Shown piece after piece: positions 59,349 through 64,000 of a stretch of 64,000 bases of DNA (its first letter is position 1; every line of letters starts with the position of its first letter). The stretch lies in the NCBI RefSeq assembly GCF_020531915.1, contig NZ_JAJAVG010000008.1, positions 744,001-808,000 on the forward strand, written 5' to 3'. The translations under genes and the position numbers were made by a program. The notes below the pieces were generated by a model, which saw nothing but the letters and a program-made list of their open reading frames with translations, was not told the origin of the DNA and did not search any database. Origin of the DNA: Methylovorus mays. Its GTDB lineage: Bacteria > Pseudomonadota > Gammaproteobacteria > Burkholderiales > Methylophilaceae.

Positions 59349-60530
59349 TTATTCGAATCCCGAACAGAATTGGGTGCTCAGGCGGAATTGATGATTGGCC
59401 GCTTCCGTCTCGCCGCGCTCGTCCAACAGGCGAGCCAGTGCCAGATGCGTGGCGGCACTCGGCTTCACGCTAAGGCTGGCCTCAAAATAGCTCTGCGCCT
59501 TGCCCCATAAACTCAGGCGTACGCACAAATTTCCCAGAGAGCGTAGCAGGTCAGCGTCATTTTCATGGCTGAGCAACCAATGTTCGGCCTGTTGCAGCTG
59601 TTTTTGCGGTTGCGATGACAGGCAGTCGCCCAGCATCCCCGCAAGCTTGCTGTCCCAGCCTTTGGTCAGGCTCATTTCTACAATTTCCGCTGCCTGGTCG
59701 CCTGCCCCGGCCTGGATAAAGGTTTGCGCTGCAATGCACGCAATACGGTTATTCAGACGATCTTCTTCCGGCATTTTTTTCCAGTAGGCATTCAGCTTGT
59801 CCAGATCATCTGCCAGACGTTGCAAGAGGTGGGTATGGGCTTGCTGGCGTAGTTCGCGCAAATGCCAGCTTTCGATCGCATCATGCTTTTCCAGGCGGCG
59901 CAGGGTCACCAGCACCTGCTCCCAGTTTTTCAGGTGTACCTGGGCTTTCAGCTCCAGCCGCAAAGCAGGAGGATATTTGGATTCCAGTTTGTCCAGCTTA
60001 TGCAGTACATTCAATGCTTCGTTGTAACGGCGGTCATCCAGCATGAATTCGGCCTGGATGAGCAAACGCGCGATAGCTGCATCCGGGGCGATGCGTTCAG
60101 CCTCGGCCAGATAATAATCGCGCTGCGATTTGTTCTTGAGCTTGTGCGCAGCCCGGGCGGCTACCAGCGTGGACAAGCCCGGATTTTCTTCCAATGACAG
60201 GGCTTTGTTTGCCGCTTTTTCAGCCAGCAGATAGCGCCCTTCGGCCAGTGATTGCAAACCTTCACTCAAGGCGGCACGTCCCTGACGAATGCGGCGCTCT
60301 TCCTTATAGCTGCGAACGCTGGCGGGCAAATGGCGCGTGTATTGAATCAGCCTGAGCAGGAGGTGCAGGCTGATAAAGCCGCCCACGATCATCACCAGCA
60401 GCAGATTGAGTGAGAGCTCCATGCGGTAGGGCGGACGCACGATCAGCACATAGCCCTGATTGTTCACTGCCAGCAGCGAAATGCCTACCGCCAGCCCCAG
60501 AATCAGCAATATCCAGAACAGCCAACGCAC
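59349..60530 (-). CDS. hemY: HemY (haem-biosynthesis-associated TPR membrane protein)
   Basis: A 393-residue inner-membrane protein with two N-terminal membrane helices (about 3-22 and 42-62), then a long helical TPR region. It is the proteobacterial HemY, not the gram-positive oxidase of the same name; its function is not fixed but it always follows hemX. The GTG start overlaps the hemX stop by one base (TAGTG), so translation is coupled. Confidence 0.92.
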   Translation of the reverse strand: MRWLFWILLILGLAVGISLLAVNNQGYVLIVRPPYRMELSLNLLLVMIVGGFISLHLLLRLIQYTRHLPASVRSYKEERRIRQGRAALSEGLQSLAEGRYLLAEKAANKALSLEENPGLSTLVAARAAHKLKNKSQRDYYLAEAERIAPDAAIARLLIQAEFMLDDRRYNEALNVLHKLDKLESKYPPALRLELKAQVHLKNWEQVLVTLRRLEKHDAIESWHLRELRQQAHTHLLQRLADDLDKLNAYWKKMPEEDRLNNRIACIAAQTFIQAGAGDQAAEIVEMSLTKGWDSKLAGMLGDCLSSQPQKQLQQAEHWLLSHENDADLLRSLGNLCVRLSLWGKAQSYFEASLSVKPSAATHLALARLLDERGETEAANHQFRLSTQFCSGFE

Positions 60531-61654
60531 TATTTACGCTCCGTGTTGCTTTTTACTGGTGTGCTCAAGCGCTCCAGCGAAAGTTTGTACTTGCTAACCA
60601 ATGACAGGCTTTCGTTGACATCGGGCAGGTTGATGACGATTTCCTTTGCCGAAAGCTCTTTCAAGGTATTCAAGGCAAGCTTGGTACCGCTGTCGCGAGG
60701 GTCGAAATGACTCTTCAACCATTTTTCTGCGGCAGCGAGGTCAGCACGGTAGGTGGCTTCGTCATGCTGCAGCAGCGCAATCCGGGCTGTCAGCAGATGC
60801 AGCTTGATGTTTTCACGCAGGAAGAAATTCTGCTCGGGCGCCAGCAATGGCGGTTCAGGTCGGTCAATCCGCTCCAGGCGGATCATGGTGCGCAGGTCCT
60901 GCCACACCTCCTGTGCCAGGCGCCGCCATGGATTGCTGTCCCATTCGGGGGCCAGGGCAGGCGCAGATTGCGGATGGCGTTCGCTTACCAATGGCAACGA
61001 GCCGACGGATTCCGCCAGATTTTCCAGTTTAAGGCTGATGCCTACCGTGTCCACTTGCGGCATGTTTTGCAGGCGCTGAATATCCTGGCCTATGGATTTG
61101 CGCAACTGAACAACCTGACCGCTATCAAGATGCTGCAAGCGGGTATCTGCGGTTTGCAGGGCCAGCAGTGCGGGCTTGATATTGCCAGCCAGCTGCAATT
61201 GTTGGTTGGCAATAATGATCAACTGCTCAACCTCGGCGATCGTGCGCTCTTCGCGATTGTTGGCAAGCTCTACATACAGTGACTGCAGGGCTTCGGCCTG
61301 ATCGCGTGATTCGGCCAATTGTTGCTCAAACAGTGAGGCGCGTGCGCTGACTTCGGTGCTGCGTTCATCGGCATTGCGTGCAAGGGCGAGGGCTTGCTGA
61401 TTGACGCCATTGAATTGCTCGAGCTTTTGCGAGAGCTCCTGCTCCAGTACGGCAAAACGGTGGCGCGCGTGATACCACTGCCAGGCCATGGCGATTGCCG
61501 CTGCCAGCGCGATGACAAGCGCAAGCTGGGTGAGCCAGCTGTTGCTGCCTGCAGAGGTGGCAGTCTCTTCCTGCAAGACCTCTGGTGCAGGCACATTGGA
61601 GGTCGCGATGGCGGGCGTTTCAGCTGGCTGGGAAGGCGTGGGTTGTTCGCTCAT
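60530..61654 (-). CDS. hemX: HemX (uroporphyrinogen-III C-methyltransferase-like)
   Basis: A 374-residue protein. A Pro/Thr-rich cytoplasmic N-terminus, one membrane helix (about residues 43-62, QLALVIALAAAIAMAWQWY) and a long periplasmic coiled-coil part fit the gram-negative HemX family, sometimes called a uroporphyrinogen methylase though it lacks SAM motifs. The ATG is set at 61654 because upstream codons overlap hemD. It is between hemD and hemY. Confidence 0.9.
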   Translation of the reverse strand: MSEQPTPSQPAETPAIATSNVPAPEVLQEETATSAGSNSWLTQLALVIALAAAIAMAWQWYHARHRFAVLEQELSQKLEQFNGVNQQALALARNADERSTEVSARASLFEQQLAESRDQAEALQSLYVELANNREERTIAEVEQLIIIANQQLQLAGNIKPALLALQTADTRLQHLDSGQVVQLRKSIGQDIQRLQNMPQVDTVGISLKLENLAESVGSLPLVSERHPQSAPALAPEWDSNPWRRLAQEVWQDLRTMIRLERIDRPEPPLLAPEQNFFLRENIKLHLLTARIALLQHDEATYRADLAAAEKWLKSHFDPRDSGTKLALNTLKELSAKEIVINLPDVNESLSLVSKYKLSLERLSTPVKSNTERK

Positions 61655-61656
61655 AT

Positions 61657-62445
61657 TCAGTGTCGTTGTTGTTTCAAGAGGGCTACAGTATTCAGGCATT
61701 GCAGCATGGCATCATCTCCCGGCGCCTCGGCGATCCTGACGTGCAATCCAAGATCAAGTGGCAGTTCGGCAATGCGTGCATGATTCACACACAGCGTCAC
61801 ATCCCGTATCCACGGCTGCTGCGCATTATTCGTCATGGCCAGCAAATGGCGCATGGCTTCGCTACTGGTGACCACAACGGCATCCAGTTGCTGTTGTTGC
61901 CAGAGTTGCGCCAACGGCTCTGCACTGGTTTGCGGGTTGATACGGCGGTAGCATTCGGCAAAATCTACAGTAGCACCGCGTGAACGCAGACTCTCTGCCA
62001 GTAGTTCCCGGCCACCAACCCCACGAAAAATCAAAAACCGCTTGCCCTTTACCTGCTGCATCTCGGGGAGTGCCAGTAGCGATTCACTATCATACCTGCC
62101 TTGTGGCGTTAGCACTGGCGCGATGCCCAGGCTGGTCAGTTCAGTAGCGGTGACCGGGCCGATGGCAGCATGCCGTAATGTGGCTGGGGGCTTGCCGACC
62201 AGATTCAGCATCCTTGGTATGCCATTCTGAACCGCATTGCTACTGATAAAAATAGTCCAATCGTACTTGTCGAGCTCATTTAGCTGGGCATCAAATGTGC
62301 TGTAATCTGCCAGCGGAGCGATTTCAATCAGCGGAAAGGCATGGGGCTGGCCCCCTGCTTCCACGATCATGCGCGATAAACGCTTAGCCTGGTCTGACGG
62401 CCGTGTAATGGCAACGCCTAGGCCTGTCAGGGGCTGATCAACCAT
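61657..62445 (-). CDS. hemD: Uroporphyrinogen-III synthase
   Basis: A 262-residue enzyme that closes hydroxymethylbilane with inversion of ring D. Two alpha/beta lobes are recognisable from [17 protein letters not shown] and the second-lobe phrase [13 protein letters not shown]. The start ATG overlaps the end of hemC by 8 bp; the longer frame to 62496 is inside hemC. Sequence conservation in this family is low, so the context supports the call. Confidence 0.93.
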   Translation of the reverse strand: MVDQPLTGLGVAITRPSDQAKRLSRMIVEAGGQPHAFPLIEIAPLADYSTFDAQLNELDKYDWTIFISSNAVQNGIPRMLNLVGKPPATLRHAAIGPVTATELTSLGIAPVLTPQGRYDSESLLALPEMQQVKGKRFLIFRGVGGRELLAESLRSRGATVDFAECYRRINPQTSAEPLAQLWQQQQLDAVVVTSSEAMRHLLAMTNNAQQPWIRDVTLCVNHARIAELPLDLGLHVRIAEAPGDDAMLQCLNTVALLKQQRH

Positions 62446-63400
62446 GCGTGCTTTGTTCAGCCAGCGCTTGCAGAATGCCATCCGCTCCCTGCGCAATCAG
62501 GGATTGGGCTAGTTGCTGGCCCAATAGTTCAGGTTCGGCTGCATTTCCTTGTGCCTCGGCACGCAGCATCTGCTTGCCGTCCACACTGGCGACGAAGCCA
62601 TGGATGGTGATGTTGTCGCCTTGTTTGGTGGCATAAGCCCCCAGCGGTACCGTACAGCTGCCAGCAAGCGCCCGGCTCATGCCGCGTTCAGCCTCTACGC
62701 AAGCGGCCGTATCGGCATGGTTAAGCGGGGCTAATACCGTTAACAGATCGGTACGCGCCGCATTGATTTCAATGCCCAGCGCACCTTGCCCAACGGCGGG
62801 AATACTGTCTTCCGGTGCAATGGTCTGCGCTATGCGGTTACCCAGGCCCAGGCGGATCAGACCGGCGGCTGCCAGAATGATGGCGGCATATTGGCCTTCA
62901 TCGAGTTTACGCAGGCGGGTCTGCAGATTGCCGCGCAAGGACTCAATGACCAGGTGAGGAAAACGCGCTTGCAACTGACTCTGACGGCGCAGGCTGGATG
63001 TGCCGACGATGCTGCCCGCAGGCAAGGCTTCCAGCGAGGCGTAATGATTGGATACAAAGGCATCGCGCGGGTCTTCGCGTTCGCCAATCGCGGCCATGGC
63101 AAAGCCTTCGGGCAGATGCATGGGTACATCTTTCATCGAGTGTACTGCCAGATCCGCGCGACCATCGGCCAATGCCTGCTCCAGCTCCTTCACAAACAGC
63201 CCCTTGCCGCCAATGCGTGCCAGCGGGGAATCCAGAATCTGGTCACCAGTGGTGGTCATGCCCAGAATTTCCACCTCGGTGTCTGGGTACAGCGCCTGCA
63301 GGCGGGCCTGGATATGGCGGGCCTGCCACATGGCCAGCGCACTCTCACGCGAGGCAATGACAAGTTTTTTGGGGATGCTGCTGGGAGGAGTCGAAGTCAT
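62438..63400 (-). CDS. hemC: Porphobilinogen deaminase (hydroxymethylbilane synthase)
   Basis: Joins four porphobilinogens into hydroxymethylbilane on a dipyrromethane cofactor. The 320-residue protein has the N-terminal [17 protein letters not shown], the [11 protein letters not shown] motif with the catalytic Asp, and the cofactor-binding Cys in [15 protein letters not shown]. It leads hemC-hemD-hemX-hemY, with a LytTR response regulator just upstream, an arrangement also seen for algR-hemC in pseudomonads. Confidence 0.97.
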   Translation of the reverse strand: MTSTPPSSIPKKLVIASRESALAMWQARHIQARLQALYPDTEVEILGMTTTGDQILDSPLARIGGKGLFVKELEQALADGRADLAVHSMKDVPMHLPEGFAMAAIGEREDPRDAFVSNHYASLEALPAGSIVGTSSLRRQSQLQARFPHLVIESLRGNLQTRLRKLDEGQYAAIILAAAGLIRLGLGNRIAQTIAPEDSIPAVGQGALGIEINAARTDLLTVLAPLNHADTAACVEAERGMSRALAGSCTVPLGAYATKQGDNITIHGFVASVDGKQMLRAEAQGNAAEPELLGQQLAQSLIAQGADGILQALAEQSTHG

Positions 63401-63483
63401 AGTGGGCTGGCAGGGCGCAACGCCCGAAAAATCGAATAAAACGCTATTTTAACATACGGATGATGACGGCTTTGTGCGGGTGG

Positions 63484-64000
63484 TTAGCCTGCCAGGTTTT
63501 TAAGCAGATGCAATTGCCGCCGACTGACGGCCACGCTTTCCGGAATGCCTTTCAGCAGCGCCACCCATTGATGTTCCCCCTCCGTCATTTTCTGATAACC
63601 CAGCAGGTAGTGCGGATTGACCAGGCAGTTGCGATGCAGCCGCAGAAAGCGTTCGCCAAATTCCTGCTCTATGCTGTTGAGGCTGTCTTCTATCAGATAT
63701 GCATGTTGTGCAGTGCGCAAAGTGGTGTATTTCAGCTCTGCACGCAGATAGATCACCTCGTTCACCGGAACCAGCAGGACACGTCCGCGCTCACTGATGC
63801 TGAAATGGCTGCGCTGAGGCTGCATGGGGCGAATCGCCGCCAGTTGGGCTGGCAGCAAGGCGCGGGCCTTGTTGATGGCGGTGAGCAGACGTTCGCGCCG
63901 GATAGGCTTCAGCAGGTAATCGACAGCGTTCATGTCAAATGCCTGCAGTGCGTAAGCATCATAAGCCGTGGTGAAGATAATCGCAGGCGGGGAGGCCAGC
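63484..64000 (-). CDS. LytTR-family response regulator (AlgR-like), 5' part outside window
   Basis: The last about 172 codons. The frame is open beyond the window edge: reading back from the Met at 63933, the residues before it (LASPPAIIFTTAYDAYALQAFD) belong to a receiver domain, followed by VDYLLKPI with the conserved Lys. The C-terminal LytTR DNA-binding domain (about the last 100 residues) has VIYLRAELKYTTLRT and FLRLHRNCLVN. Its partner sensor kinase is presumably next upstream. The location beside hemC suggests the AlgR lineage. Confidence 0.9.
   Translation of the reverse strand, partial: LASPPAIIFTTAYDAYALQAFDMNAVDYLLKPIRRERLLTAINKARALLPAQLAAIRPMQPQRSHFSISERGRVLLVPVNEVIYLRAELKYTTLRTAQHAYLIEDSLNSIEQEFGERFLRLHRNCLVNPHYLLGYQKMTEGEHQWVALLKGIPESVAVSRRQLHLLKNLAG

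Overview
The window looks like the replication-origin region of a methylotrophic betaproteobacterium, most likely a member of the Methylophilaceae. The grounds are a lanthanide-type methanol dehydrogenase (xoxF) with its cytochrome, a PQQ precursor gene (pqqA), and the gene order rpmH-rnpA-yidD-yidC-mnmE-mnmG-rsmG-parA-parB-atpIBEFHAGDC on one side and dnaA-dnaN-gyrB on the other. I saw no rRNA, tRNA, insertion sequence, prophage or CRISPR. The window is almost all vertically inherited core genome with a few accessory insertions.

Layout. 0-5.7 kb: end of argS, a SPOR protein, dsbA, a short-chain dehydrogenase, and a convergent multi-PAS GGDEF/EAL protein. 5.9-16.2 kb (minus): glmS, glmU, then the complete F1Fo ATP synthase operon with its own promoter and terminator. 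16.2-24.4 kb (minus): parB, parA, rsmG, mnmG, mnmE, yidC, yidD, rnpA, rpmH. 24.4-27.5 kb: the origin, with DnaA boxes on both sides of dnaA and an AT-rich unwinding region between dnaA and dnaN. Genes on either side run away from it, and a perfect parS lies on one side with a near-perfect parS on the other.

27.5-40 kb: gyrB, hflX, then a fluoride riboswitch controlling crcB, a DUF190 gene and a RIO-type kinase; two exported proteins; mqo; a secreted glycoside hydrolase; a 31-residue small protein; a Bcr/CflA-type exporter. 40.2-43.9 kb: a second, larger PAS/GAF/GGDEF/EAL protein. 44-48.6 kb: xoxG-xoxF, divergent from an AcoR/BmoR-like sigma-54 activator. Between them lie a textbook -24/-12 promoter facing xoxF, two tandem 17-bp dyads at activator distance, and a stem-loop at the predicted 5' end of the xoxF transcript. 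This is the most interesting part of the window: a candidate sigma-54 circuit for lanthanide methanol oxidation.

48.7-50.3 kb: a glycine-zipper stress-type protein and oxyR. At 50.4 kb an orphan 23-residue pqqA lies on the minus strand. 50.5-57.5 kb (minus) reads cutA-dsbD-tlpA-like-aroQ-accB-accC-prmA-DUF3426. 57.6-59.3 kb: fxsA and a ferredoxin reductase. 59.3-63.4 kb (minus): hemC-hemD-hemX-hemY, followed by a LytTR response regulator cut by the window edge.

Functionally, XoxF (PQQ- and lanthanide-dependent), XoxG (its electron acceptor), PqqA (cofactor precursor), periplasmic disulfide enzymes (DsbA, DsbD, TlpA-like) and haem synthesis together support periplasmic methanol oxidation. All product names rest on motif recognition, not on database searches.
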